DNA from: UBA5972 sp964600965
GTDB lineage: Bacteria; Pseudomonadota; Alphaproteobacteria; Rhodobacterales; Rhodobacteraceae
Assembly: GCA_964600965.1 (NCBI GenBank)
Contig: CAZRLO010000003.1
Coordinates: forward strand, 1 to 64,000
DNA length: 64,000 nucleotides
Direction of reading: 5' to 3'
Made by a program: the position numbers and the translations under genes. A model generated the notes under the pieces. That model had not been told where the DNA came from. It ran no database searches and worked only from the letters and a program-made list of their open reading frames with translations. Shown one piece after another: positions 1 to 8,679 of the stretch (positions within the stretch are counted from its first letter, which is position 1; each line of letters begins with the position of its first letter).

Positions 1-773
1 CGGTCAAAACCAACTCGGAAAACGCGGTGGAGGCCAGTTCGCAGGCGGAATCCACGCGTGGTCAGGCCGAGCGTGGCCGCGAAGTGGTGGCCGAAACGGT
101 GATGGCCATGACCAATATCCGCGACAGCGCCTCTGAAATCGGTGAAATCGTCGCCACGATCGAAGCCATCGCCTTTCAGACCAATCTTCTGGCGCTCAAC
201 GCCGCGGTCGAGGCCGCGCGCGCCGGTGACGCGGGCCGGGGCTTCGCGGTCGTCGCCGCCGAGGTTCGCACGCTGGCCCAACGCTCGGGCGATGCTGCGA
301 AAAATATCCGCGACCTGGTCGGCCGAAGCACCGATCACGTTACCACCGGCAACCGTCTGGTCGGCGAAACCGACACAGCGCTGAGCGACATTCTGGAAGG
401 TGTGCGCAATCTGGCCCGCACGGTGGAGGAAATTGCCGAAGCCAGTCAGGAACAGACCGTCGGCGTCGAAGAGGTGACGGGCAGTGTCAGCAAGATGGAT
501 GAAATGACCCAGCGAAATGCCTCGATGGCCGACCGCAGCGCCGCCGCGGCTCGGGATCTGACGACCCAGTCGGAAACGCTGGTCGGTCTGGTCGGATTCT
601 TCAAAACCGAAGGTGTGCCACCCGAAGCGACCGATGTCTCGTCCGCAGCAGTTTCCCCGGAAATGGCCGATTGGCAACGCGACGCAGAAGCCGAAGCGGC
701 GGCGGCGGCGGCATCACTCGCCGAACCGCCAGAGCCCGGCCCGGTCGCGACCGGTACCTGGAGCGAGTTCTAG
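1..773 (+). CDS. Methyl-accepting chemotaxis protein, C-terminal part (5' truncated by window edge)
   Basis: The reading frame is open to the left edge, so the real start lies outside; 256 residues are visible. They contain the cytoplasmic signalling hairpin of chemoreceptors: QTNLLALNAAVEAARAGDAG at about residues 58-77, followed by GFAVVAAEVRTLAQRS. This hairpin binds CheA/CheW and controls the kinase. The stretch after about residue 200 is an Ala/Glu/Pro-rich tail with no CheR-binding pentapeptide at the end. The sensor domain is not in view, so the ligand is unknown. The TAG stop codon sits inside a CTAG tetranucleotide that is the left target-site copy of the adjacent IS remnant. Confidence 0.93.
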   Translation, partial: VKTNSENAVEASSQAESTRGQAERGREVVAETVMAMTNIRDSASEIGEIVATIEAIAFQTNLLALNAAVEAARAGDAGRGFAVVAAEVRTLAQRSGDAAKNIRDLVGRSTDHVTTGNRLVGETDTALSDILEGVRNLARTVEEIAEASQEQTVGVEEVTGSVSKMDEMTQRNASMADRSAAAARDLTTQSETLVGLVGFFKTEGVPPEATDVSSAAVSPEMADWQRDAEAEAAAAAASLAEPPEPGPVATGTWSEF

Positions 774-1625
774 GGTCGGGACCCGATCAGGTCCACCACA
801 GCATATTGGCCGCAATCTGAATTGTGGACAGGAAGTTTCGCAAGAGTTTACCGTTTCGCAAGAGTTTGCCGTAACGAGAAACGATGTGTCTGAAGTCTTT
901 CAGGCCGCAAAGGCGCACCCAATCATGTTTCTGTCCCGACTGCATGCGTGTCGCATGGAATGATACGCTTTTGGGTACGCGATGAGGGGACAGCCGCTTA
1001 TGCCCTCTGAGAATAAAGGCCGTTGGGCAAGCCGTTGGCATTGCGTCCCTTATCCCCAACGGCCGCGTTGTCACCGGAACCCCGGACAAGATCAGTGGTG
1101 CCGCCGTTATGTCGGCAATGCATTGGAACCCAAGCAGGGACGCATCGAACGCCCGCGACCATTCGTCAAAGCGTGGATTTTCGGCGTCGGATTGCCGCGG
1201 GCGTCCGATACCGTGAACTTTCGCCCCCCCGTCCGTCATGCGCAGATCGATGGGCGCGCATCGCTGAACTGTCAAAGCCCGAACCATTGGGCATGCCCGC
1301 CCGCGCCACAGGTTCACCAAAACCCACGCCACGATCGGCGACGGCTCCGGCGATCGGGGCGGTCGTAAGATGTCGCCCACGGGCGATGAAACGAAGGGCA
1401 CGCCTTCGGGCAGTGACCAGATTTCAGAATATGGATGATGCCGCCGAACACATGCCCGTCATCGACCAGACGCGCGTCGGGCTGGTTTTCGGCCATAAAG
1501 GCTCGGTCTCGCTCCAGACCCTTTCAGGTAGCCGGAACGCCGCTGCCAAAGTCCGACACCTGCATGTTTCAAGGCAGTGAATCAGAGCGATCACACAAAT
1601 TCAACGGCCTGATTAGGGTCGAACC
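774..1625 (-). mobile_element. Decayed IS5-family insertion sequence (pseudogenised transposase, reverse strand)
   Basis: No intact gene fits here, but the reverse strand holds broken pieces of an IS5-type transposase in the right order. About 1500-1320 encodes VDDGHVFGGIIHILKSG, matching the conserved OrfA block (VDDRRVxxGIxHxLKSG). About 1215-1130 reads GNPTPKIHALTNGRGR, the TKxHAxxDxxG block. About 1065-1005 reads AVGDKGRNANGL, equivalent to the xxADKGYDA block. About 915-795 reads GLKDFRHIVSRYGKLLRN then FLSTIQIAANMLWW, the C-terminal RLKxFRRxATRYDK...NFL block. The pieces lie in different frames with stops. The ends are imperfect inverted repeats (16 of 22 positions equal when CTAG is included), and CTAG flanks the element at 770-773 and 1626-1629. 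The 852-bp size suits IS5 relatives. Confidence 0.82.
791..1500 (-). pseudogene. IS5-family transposase remnant
   Basis: The coding part of the insertion sequence has at least two frame changes and several in-frame stops, so it cannot make transposase. A short direct repeat (cgcaagagttt, at about 840-850 and 857-867) duplicates the KLLRN segment near the C-terminus, a typical slippage scar. The longest open stretch on this strand (up to about 1401) is a composite of wrong and right frames and should not be read as a gene of its own. Confidence 0.75.
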
Positions 1626-1683
1626 CTAGCAATTGCCGCGGAATCGCCCATATTGGCAGCAGGTGAACATCAACGGGGGCGGC

Positions 1684-1926
1684 ATGGGTATATTCTATTT
1701 GCTGATCATCGGCGCGGCGGCCGGATTTGTCGCGACGCGGATCATGGATCTGGAAACCAGCGTGCCGGTGACCATCGCCATAGGGGTCCTCGGGGCGCTG
1801 ATCGGTGGTTTGGTACTGGCGGCCCTGCTGGCGGTTCTTGGAGCTGCGGCGGGGTTTATCGGGGCATTATTGGGCGCATTGCTGTTGATCTGGCTCTACA
1901 AGACCTACATCGCCAAGTCCGTCTAG
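1684..1926 (+). CDS. GlsB/YeaQ/YmgE-family small membrane protein
   Basis: An 80-residue, glycine-rich, almost wholly hydrophobic protein with three predicted membrane helices (about residues 3-16, 26-44 and 47-72). The GAAAGFVATRI start and the alternating Gly/Ala/Leu helices match the transglycosylase-associated (GlsB/YeaQ/YmgE) family, which is usually linked to envelope or acid stress; the molecular role is unknown. The ATG at 1684 is preferred over upstream starts because a GGGGGCGG run precedes it and because the membrane segment then begins at once. It lies just right of the IS remnant and shares no operon with it. Confidence 0.8.
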   Translation: MGIFYLLIIGAAAGFVATRIMDLETSVPVTIAIGVLGALIGGLVLAALLAVLGAAAGFIGALLGALLLIWLYKTYIAKSV

Positions 1927-2108
1927 CGACACTGTCTGAACCGGTCGTTCGCACCCAGCCCCGACCGCCCGATCGCGGTGAATTGCGTGGGAACGTTGCG
2001 CATAAGATTGCGCCTGTCGTTACCGGGGGCGGCGGGTTGCGGCGGGGTCCGCGCCATGCGCCGGAAAAAGCGCCGCTCTGAAATCCGCACCGCCGCGCTT
2101 TCGTGGCG

Positions 2109-2525
2109 TCATCGCCGCCGTCTGCGCATCCGGACCACGACGTCGACGCGGGTGATTTCCATCTCCGGTGGCACCTCTGGCAAGGCCTCGAACCGCAATT
2201 CCGCCTTGGGGGCATCGGTCAGTTCGCCGCTTTCCTCCCAGAAAAAATGCGGGTGATCATCGGTGCGGGTATCGAAATACGACTTGTTGCCGTCCATCGC
2301 GATTTCGCTGACCAGTCCGGCCTCGCAAAAGGCGCGCAGCGTGTTGTAGACGGTCGCCAGCGACACCTGATCGCCGTTGCCGCGCGCCGCCGCGTGCAGG
2401 GTTTCTGCGGTCACGTGCCGGTCGCGCCCGTCGCCGACCAGCAGCGTGGCCAGCGCCAGCCGCTGGCGGGTGGGTCTCAGCCCTGCATTTTGCAGCCAGT
2501 CCGATCCTCGTTCGGCAGGTGTCAT
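2109..2525 (-). CDS. irr: Irr, Fur-family iron response regulator
   Basis: A 138-residue Fur-superfamily regulator. The winged-helix part (residues 8-75) contains GLRPTRQRLALATLL and the recognition segment SLATVYNTLRAF. The dimerisation part has the DDHPHFFW motif, equivalent to the HxH haem/metal site of Irr. There is only one cysteine, so the CxxC zinc sites of canonical Fur are missing, as in alphaproteobacterial Irr, and the N-terminal haem regulatory motif of Bradyrhizobium Irr is also absent. Irr controls iron use and haem synthesis in response to haem status. It is divergent from fabA with about 180 bp between them, an arrangement common in Rhodobacterales. The C-terminus ends in five arginines, which is unusual. 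The ATG at 2525 fits the family start. Confidence 0.88.
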   Translation of the reverse strand: MTPAERGSDWLQNAGLRPTRQRLALATLLVGDGRDRHVTAETLHAAARGNGDQVSLATVYNTLRAFCEAGLVSEIAMDGNKSYFDTRTDDHPHFFWEESGELTDAPKAELRFEALPEVPPEMEITRVDVVVRMRRRRR

Positions 2526-2705
2526 CGCCGATCCTCGCAATTTCCCGGTGTCCTGCCCGGCAGGCTATCCCAATTATGTGCCCGATTTCAATTACATTCA
2601 GTTGCCGCCAGCCACCATTTGCGCCGCGCCGGTTTCTATTGCCACGCCTTCCCCGGCGATGCTAGATGATCCCCTGATACGCCCCTGTCCCGGAGACGGC
2701 CAGAC

Positions 2706-3212
2706 ATGTCCAACTACCCCAGCAGTTTCGATTTCGAGGGGCTGATGCAATGCGCCCGCGGCGAGCTATTCGGCCCCGGAAACGCCCAGTTGCCGGCCCC
2801 GCCGATGCTGATGAGGGAGCTGGTGACCGAGATTTCCGGCGACGGCGGATTGCATGACAAGGGGCATGTGGTTGCCGAGCTGGATATCCACCCGAAGCTG
2901 TGGTTTTTTGAGTGCCATTTTCCGGGGGATCCGGTGATGCCCGGCTGTCTGGGGCTGGATGCCCTGTGGCAACTTACCGGTTTCAATCTGGGCTGGCGCG
3001 GCATGGAAGGCCGGGGCCGTGCGCTGGGCGTGGGCGAAACGAAATTCGCAGGCATGGTGACGCCGGATATCAAGCGGCTGACCTATTTCGTCGATTTCAA
3101 CCGCGTCATCGACCGCAAGCTCAAGCTTGGCATCGCCGACGGTCGCGTCGAAGCGGATGGCGAACAAATCTACACCATAACCGGTATGAAAGTCGGTCTT
3201 TTCAAGGATTAA
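2706..3212 (+). CDS. fabA: 3-hydroxydecanoyl-ACP dehydratase/isomerase FabA
   Basis: A 168-residue hot-dog-fold enzyme. It dehydrates 3-hydroxyacyl-ACP and isomerises the trans-2 to the cis-3 decenoyl product, the branch point of anaerobic unsaturated fatty acid synthesis in the cytosol. The catalytic pair is visible: His71 in FECHFPGDPVMPG and Asp85 in GCLGLDALWQ (His70 and Asp84 in E. coli). Length and C-terminus (TGMKVGLF) are normal for FabA. It is the first gene of fabA-fabB-fabI; 36 bp separate it from fabB. It is divergent from irr, so iron-linked control of the shared upstream region is conceivable but not shown. Confidence 0.97.
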   Translation: MSNYPSSFDFEGLMQCARGELFGPGNAQLPAPPMLMRELVTEISGDGGLHDKGHVVAELDIHPKLWFFECHFPGDPVMPGCLGLDALWQLTGFNLGWRGMEGRGRALGVGETKFAGMVTPDIKRLTYFVDFNRVIDRKLKLGIADGRVEADGEQIYTITGMKVGLFKD

Positions 3213-3248
3213 CGCCGCGTCCGCGGCAGGCAATCGGGGGCAGAATAA

Positions 3249-4475
3249 ATGCGTCGAGTGGTAATCACCGGAATGGGGATCGTTTCGTCGATCGGCAATG
3301 ATGTCGACGAGGTTGCGGCCGCATTGAAGAGCGGTAAATCCGGCATCGTCTTTGCCCCGGAATATGCGGCCAACGGCTTTCGCAGCCAGGTGCACGGCAT
3401 GCCGCAGATCAACCCGGCGGAACATATCGACAAGCGGCAGATGCGGTTCATGGGGCCGGGGGCCGCGTATAACTTCATCGCGATGGAGCAGGCGATTGCC
3501 GATAGCGGGCTGGAAGAAAGCGACGTATCAAACGAGCGTACCGGCATGGTGATGGGGTCCGGCGGACCATCGACGTCGAATTTTTTCATGGCGCACAACA
3601 TCGTCAAGGAAAAGGGCGCGCCAAAGCGGATGGGGCCGTTCATGGTGACGCGCTGCATGTCATCCACAAACTCGGCCTGTCTGGCGACCCCGTTCAGGAT
3701 CAAGGGGGTGAATTACTCGATCACCTCGGCCTGCACGACTTCGCTGCATTGCATCGGCAACGGGGTCGAGCAGATCCAGTGGGACAAGCAGGACATCGTT
3801 TTCGCCGGCGGCGGCGAGGAACTGGACTGGACGCTTTCGTGCCTGTTCGACGCGATGGGCGCGATGTCGTCGAAATACAACGAAACACCCCAACGCGCCA
3901 GCCGCGCGTTCGACGCCAACCGCGACGGTTTCGTGATTTCCGGCGGAGCGGGCGTCGTGGTGCTGGAAGAGCTGGATCACGCGCTGGCCCGGGGTGCCAC
4001 GATCTATGCCGAGGTTACCGGCTATGGCGCCACCTCGGACGGTCACGACATGGTGGCCCCGTCCGGCGAAGGTGCCGAACGTTCGATGAAACTGGCGATG
4101 GCCACGCTGGGCGAACGCAAGGTCAGCTATATCAACGCGCACGGCACCTCGACGCCGGCGGGCGATGTGACCGAGGTCGAAGCCGTCCGACGCGTGTTCG
4201 GCGAAGGCAAAACGCCCCCGATCACATCGACCAAGTCGCTGACGGGGCATTGCCTTGGCGGGGCGGGCGTGCACGAGGCGATCTATTCGCTGATCATGCT
4301 CAGGGACGACTTTATCGCCCCTTCGGCCAATATCGAGGAGCTGGACCCCGCCATCAGACCGGGCGAAATCGCCACGGAGTTTGTCGAAAACGCAGGGCTG
4401 GACACGGTGATGTCGAACTCGTTCGGCTTTGGCGGTACCAACGGTTCCATCGTGATGAGCAAATACGATGGCTGA
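3249..4475 (+). CDS. fabB: 3-oxoacyl-ACP synthase I FabB
   Basis: A 408-residue thiolase-fold condensing enzyme that elongates cis-3-decenoyl-ACP with malonyl-ACP. The Cys-His-His triad is complete: Cys162 in SITSACTTSLHC, a histidine in YINAHGTSTPAGD and a histidine in KSLTGHCLGGAG. The N-terminal VVITGMGIVSSIG is the standard start of the family. The 3' end overlaps fabI by 8 bp, which supports translational coupling. Together with FabA it makes unsaturated fatty acids. Confidence 0.97.
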   Translation: MRRVVITGMGIVSSIGNDVDEVAAALKSGKSGIVFAPEYAANGFRSQVHGMPQINPAEHIDKRQMRFMGPGAAYNFIAMEQAIADSGLEESDVSNERTGMVMGSGGPSTSNFFMAHNIVKEKGAPKRMGPFMVTRCMSSTNSACLATPFRIKGVNYSITSACTTSLHCIGNGVEQIQWDKQDIVFAGGGEELDWTLSCLFDAMGAMSSKYNETPQRASRAFDANRDGFVISGGAGVVVLEELDHALARGATIYAEVTGYGATSDGHDMVAPSGEGAERSMKLAMATLGERKVSYINAHGTSTPAGDVTEVEAVRRVFGEGKTPPITSTKSLTGHCLGGAGVHEAIYSLIMLRDDFIAPSANIEELDPAIRPGEIATEFVENAGLDTVMSNSFGFGGTNGSIVMSKYDG

Positions 4476-5256
4476 CCTTCTGCGCGGCAAACGCGGCCTG
4501 ATCATGGGGGTTGCGAACGACAAATCCATCGCCTGGGGCATTGCCAAGGCGATGGCGGCGGAAGGGGCCGAACTGGCCTTCACCTATCAGGGCGAAGGGT
4601 TCGGAAAACGGTTGCGGCCGCTGGCCGAAAGTGTCGGCGCGTCGATCATGGTCGATGCCGATGTACAGGACGATGCCTCGCTCGATGCGGCATTTGCGGA
4701 GCTGGCCAGCGAATGGGGCAGGCTCGATTTCCTCGTTCACGCCATCGCCTTTTCCGACAAGGCCGAGCTGACGGGACGTTTCGTCAATACCAGCCGCGCC
4801 AATTTCAAGAACTCGCTCGATATTTCGTGTTACTCGCTGATCGAGGTCGCACGGCGCGCGGTGCCCCTGATGCAGGATGGCGGCACCATCCTGACCCTGA
4901 CCTATCAGGGGTCGAACCGGGTGACACCCTATTACAACGTCATGGGCGTGGCCAAGGCGGCGCTGGAAAGCGCGGTGCGCTATCTGGCCAACGATCTGGG
5001 CCCCGACGGCATTCGCGTCAATGCCATCAGCCCCGGGCCAATGCGCACGCTGGCCGGTGCTGCCATCGGTGGCGCGCGCAAGACGTTCCGCCAGACCCGC
5101 GAAAACGCGCCGATGCGTGAAAACGCGACGCTCGAAGCCGTCGGCGGCACGGCGGTCTATCTGGCGTCGCAATACGGTGCCTGCACCACCGGCGAGATCG
5201 TGCGGGTGGACGGCGGCTATCACGTTCTGGGCATGGCGCAACCAGAGAATCTATAG
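4468..5256 (+). CDS. fabI: Enoyl-ACP reductase (NADH) FabI
   Basis: A 262-residue short-chain-dehydrogenase-type enoyl-ACP reductase, catalysing the last step of each elongation cycle. It has the FabI nucleotide motif (GVANDKSIAWGIA), the SDR-like active site Tyr156 and Lys163 separated by six residues, and the NAISPGPMRTLA loop. The start overlaps the end of fabB. This is the third and last gene of the operon; 252 bp of non-coding sequence follow before the convergent acyl-CoA synthetase gene. FabI of this type is the classical triclosan target; nothing here shows a resistance change. Confidence 0.95.
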   Translation: MADLLRGKRGLIMGVANDKSIAWGIAKAMAAEGAELAFTYQGEGFGKRLRPLAESVGASIMVDADVQDDASLDAAFAELASEWGRLDFLVHAIAFSDKAELTGRFVNTSRANFKNSLDISCYSLIEVARRAVPLMQDGGTILTLTYQGSNRVTPYYNVMGVAKAALESAVRYLANDLGPDGIRVNAISPGPMRTLAGAAIGGARKTFRQTRENAPMRENATLEAVGGTAVYLASQYGACTTGEIVRVDGGYHVLGMAQPENL

Positions 5257-5508
5257 CACGGCCGCGCGACGCCCCGTAATTTGCGGGCGGTTCACGGGTT
5301 CGGTGCGATGCTTTGCAGCGCCCGATCTATCGCAAGCCCGGCCCCGCCGTCGGGGCTCGACTGCGGAGAAATGAAACCGTTCGTGGTCTGTGCACCCAAA
5401 GTCGCCGCCGGCGGCGATCGGGTGACGCCTTGGGTTGCCGAAGATTGCAGGATCGTCGTGCGTTTGTCCGCCGCGACCGTGGGCATGCCACACACGGCGA
5501 ATCGCGGT

Positions 5509-7032
5509 TCAGCCAAACAATCCGGCAAACCGCTGGCGCAACTGGTTTTTTTGCACCTTGCCCATTGTATTGCGCGGCAGCTCGTCGATCAGCGCGACTG
5601 CTTTGGGTTGTTTGTACCGGGCCAGTCCGGCGCGGACGCCATCCTGAATATCCGCTTCGGTCACGCCAGCCGAGCCGTCCGGCACCACAACCGCCACCAC
5701 AGCTTCGCCGAAATCGGCATGCGGCACGCCGATGACCGCGCTTTCCGAGACACCATCAAGATCGTCGATCAGCAATTCGATCTCTTTTGGATAGACGTTG
5801 AATCCGCCGGAAATGATCAGGTCCTTCGCGCGCCCGACGATGCTGACGTAACCGTCGGCGTCGATCTGTGCGATGTCGCCCGTAATGAAAAACCCGTTCT
5901 CGCGCAATTCCTCGGCGGTCTTTTCCGGCATGTTCCAATAACCGGCGAATACGTTGGGTCCGCGTACCTCCAGCACGCCGACCTCTCCCCGGGGCACCGC
6001 CTGTCCGGTCTCGGGGTTGGCCACGATCACTTCGACACCGGGCAACGGGAAACCGACCGTCCCCGCGCGGCGCTCGCCCGCATAGGGGTTGGACGTGTTC
6101 ATGTTGGTTTCGGTCATCCCATAGCGTTCGAGGATGGCGTGGCCGGTCTTGGCCTGCCAGCGCGCGTGGGTTTCCGCCAGAAGCGGTGCCGAACCGGATA
6201 CGAACAGGCGCATGTTCCGGGCCGCGTCGGCCAGACCCGGGGTTTCCAGCAGGCGGACATAAAAGGTCGGCACGCCCATCATTGCCGTGGCGTCCGGCAT
6301 GACCTTGCAAATGGCGCTGGCATCGAACCGGGGCAGGAATATCGCGGCGCCACCCGACATCAGCGTGATGTTGGTCGCCACGAACAATCCGTGGGTGTGA
6401 AAGATCGGCAGCGCGTGGATCAGCACGTCCCGATCGGTGAACTGCCAGACTTCCCGCAAGGTATCGGAGTTCGACGCCAGCGCCCGGTGCGTCAGCATCG
6501 CCCCCTTGGACCGCCCGGTCGTCCCCGACGTATAAAGGATCGCGGCCAGATCCGACGCGTCGCGGGTAATCGCGGCGAACCCGGGAAGGTACGCATCGCG
6601 CCGCGTCGCAAGCGTGCCGGTTTCATCCGCAGCGAGCGTCCAAAGATGAACGACCCCGCATTCGCGCGCAACCGGCCCGAGGTGGACCAGATCGCCGGGA
6701 TCGCAAACGAAAATTCTCGGCCCGGCATCTTGCAGGAAATAGGCGATTTCGGTGGCGGTATATGCAGGGTTGAGCGGCAGGAACACCGCGCCGGCCAGCA
6801 CGGTTCCGACATAAAGCTCCAGCATGGTCACGGTCTTGGGTGTCTGCGCCGCCACCCGGTCACCCGGTTTCACGCCCGCCTCGACCAGCGCCGCTGCAAC
6901 CTGTTCGGCGCGGGCAAAAAACGCACCATACGAAACCGCTCTTCCGCTTTCATGGACCCGCAAAATGGTCCGCGCCTCGTGCCCGATGCTCGGCTGGCGC
7001 AAGCGCATGGCAAGGTGGTTGTTCTGATACAT
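5509..7032 (-). CDS. Malonyl-CoA synthetase-like AMP-forming acyl-CoA ligase
   Basis: A 507-residue member of the ANL adenylating superfamily. The P-loop-like motif YTSGTTGRSKGAM is at residues 167-179, YGMTETN marks the A5 region, GDIAQIDADGYV the hinge region, and the catalytic lysine is in PRNTMGKVQKNQL near the C-terminus. Overall pattern and the conserved PLFHTHGLFVA-like segment (here PIFHTHGLFVA) resemble MatB, which makes malonyl-CoA from malonate, CoA and ATP. The ATG at 7032 has GGAG about 7 bases upstream and follows 330 bp of non-coding DNA; the frame remains open further upstream but without family resemblance. No malonate transporter or decarboxylase is beside it, so substrate choice is inferred. 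Confidence 0.82.
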   Translation of the reverse strand: MYQNNHLAMRLRQPSIGHEARTILRVHESGRAVSYGAFFARAEQVAAALVEAGVKPGDRVAAQTPKTVTMLELYVGTVLAGAVFLPLNPAYTATEIAYFLQDAGPRIFVCDPGDLVHLGPVARECGVVHLWTLAADETGTLATRRDAYLPGFAAITRDASDLAAILYTSGTTGRSKGAMLTHRALASNSDTLREVWQFTDRDVLIHALPIFHTHGLFVATNITLMSGGAAIFLPRFDASAICKVMPDATAMMGVPTFYVRLLETPGLADAARNMRLFVSGSAPLLAETHARWQAKTGHAILERYGMTETNMNTSNPYAGERRAGTVGFPLPGVEVIVANPETGQAVPRGEVGVLEVRGPNVFAGYWNMPEKTAEELRENGFFITGDIAQIDADGYVSIVGRAKDLIISGGFNVYPKEIELLIDDLDGVSESAVIGVPHADFGEAVVAVVVPDGSAGVTEADIQDGVRAGLARYKQPKAVALIDELPRNTMGKVQKNQLRQRFAGLFG

Positions 7033-7363
7033 TCGGGCTCCGGGGTGACGGGTTGCTGGCCAACGAATTCTCGCCGGAAATTCGCGCCGGGCAAAGGGCA
7101 AAACCGGCAGCCGACGAAAACGACCCGCCCGGCCGCCCAGCCGGGCGGATTTTGCCACATATCGTTGATATTGTGCGGTAATATGCACCAACGGCGATGC
7201 AAAGTCTCCGGGAAACCAGCGGGCAAACGCGGCCGGGGGCGTGAAATGAGGCCCCCGGTTCGCCGACGGCTGGAATTTCTGCCCCCGAAATGCGGCAAAA
7301 GGTGGTAAATTCGGCGCCGGCGATGCACAATCCCATCGACCATCAGCCAAGCGAGACGCCCCC
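7033..7363. other. Divergent intergenic region with a GC hairpin
   Basis: These 331 bases separate the leftward acyl-CoA ligase from the rightward alcohol dehydrogenase. The only clear structure is a perfect 9-bp inverted repeat, CCGCCCGGC at 7125-7133 and GCCGGGCGG at 7140-7148, followed by ATTTT on the + strand. It looks like an intrinsic terminator but has no upstream gene on that strand; it may act in the leader of the ligase mRNA. Promoters for both genes must be here, but none is convincing by eye. Confidence 0.5.
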
Positions 7364-8443
7364 ATGAAAGCCGCTGTTTGCCACGAATTCGGAAGCCCTC
7401 TGGTGATCGAAGAGGTACGCTTGCGGGCACCCCGGAACGGCGAGGTCGAGGTCCGTATCCTGGCCTGTGCCATCTGCCATTCCGATATCCTTTACGCCGA
7501 GGGCGCGTGGGGCGGCACCCTGCCGGCGGTCTATGGCCACGAGGCAGTCGGAAATATCACCGCACTTGGCGACGGGGTGCGGGACCATGCGGTGGGCGAC
7601 CGCGTGCTGGTGACGCTGATCCGGTCCTGCGGGCATTGCGTCAGTTGCGCGGGCGGCCATCCGGCGCGGTGCGAAACCGGCGTTGATCGTGACCACGGAC
7701 CGCTCAGTACGGTCGACGGCGGTGTGCTGAACTACGGATTGCAGACCGCGGCATTTGCCGAAAGCGTCGTCGTAGATCAAAGCCAGATCGCCGGCATTCC
7801 CGAAACCATTCCCCCCGCCGCCGCCTGCCTGCTGTCGTGCGGGGTGATTACCGGTGTCGGTGCCGCGACCAACACGGCAAAGATCGAGCCGGGCTCCAGC
7901 GTGGTGGTGATCGGTACGGGCGGTGTCGGGCTGAACGCCATTCAGGGCGCCGCGATTTGCGGGGCGGCAAAGATCATCGCCGTCGATATTTCGCAGGACA
8001 AACTGGACGCCGCACTTGAATTTGGCGCGACCCACGGCATTCTGGCGACCAGCGACCGACCGCACCGGCAGGTGAAAAAGCTGACCGGCAACCGGGGCGC
8101 GGAATATGTGCTTGTGACCGTTGGCTCGCCGCAGGCCTATCAGGTCGCGCCGAAATTCCTGGCCACCGGCGGAACGCTGGTCATGGTCGGCATGACCCCA
8201 TCGGGGGCAAAGGTCTCGTATGAACCGGTGATGGTAGCGTCGTCCAGCCAGACGATGACGGGTTCCAACATGGGCGATACCGTACTTTCACGCGACATTC
8301 CCTTTCTGGTGGAGCTTTATCAGCAGGGCCGCCTGAAGCTCGACGCGTTGGTCACAAGGTGCTACCCGCTGGATCAGATCAACGAGGCGATCGCCGACAC
8401 GGTCGCAGGCAACGCCCGGCGCAACGTGATCGTTTTTGAATAG
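7364..8443 (+). CDS. Zinc-dependent alcohol dehydrogenase (class III-like MDR family)
   Basis: A 359-residue medium-chain dehydrogenase. Catalytic zinc ligands are Cys38 (CAICHSD) and the His59-Glu60 pair in YGHEAVG; the structural zinc is held by Cys89, Cys92, Cys95 and Cys103. The Rossmann fold carries VVVIGTGGVGLNAIQ near residue 180. The protein oxidises an alcohol, or possibly a hydroxymethyl-thiol adduct, with NAD(P). It is upstream of the enolase-superfamily gene with a gap of 236 bp, so the two may not share one transcript. The substrate cannot be read from the sequence. Confidence 0.88.
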   Translation: MKAAVCHEFGSPLVIEEVRLRAPRNGEVEVRILACAICHSDILYAEGAWGGTLPAVYGHEAVGNITALGDGVRDHAVGDRVLVTLIRSCGHCVSCAGGHPARCETGVDRDHGPLSTVDGGVLNYGLQTAAFAESVVVDQSQIAGIPETIPPAAACLLSCGVITGVGAATNTAKIEPGSSVVVIGTGGVGLNAIQGAAICGAAKIIAVDISQDKLDAALEFGATHGILATSDRPHRQVKKLTGNRGAEYVLVTVGSPQAYQVAPKFLATGGTLVMVGMTPSGAKVSYEPVMVASSSQTMTGSNMGDTVLSRDIPFLVELYQQGRLKLDALVTRCYPLDQINEAIADTVAGNARRNVIVFE

Positions 8444-8679
8444 CGGATCGCTGAAATGCCAGGCTCTGCCGGAATTCGTTTCCGAACTGCCTGCGAAACG
8501 GGCAATTCCGCCGGGCAGCAGGTCGATCCGTCTGACCTTCCCGGACATCGGAGCATTGCAATTTTGATCCATGTGCGACGCGGATCAGCGTGCCGGACCC
8601 GTTGCGCAAAAATCGCTGGTACTTTGCAGGCCAATCTTTCACGATTAGCGCACCGGATCATGCGATCGGACAGCGCCAG

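Noticed and set aside
787..1401. A 204-codon open stretch on the reverse strand as a gene
   Set aside because: It mixes the true frame of the IS5 transposase C-terminus with shifted frames, and other parts of the transposase lie in different frames with stops. It is a remnant, not a gene.
5281..7308. A 675-codon open frame on the + strand opposite the acyl-CoA ligase
   Set aside because: The reverse-strand ligase has all family motifs; the opposing frame has none and arises from high GC at third codon positions.
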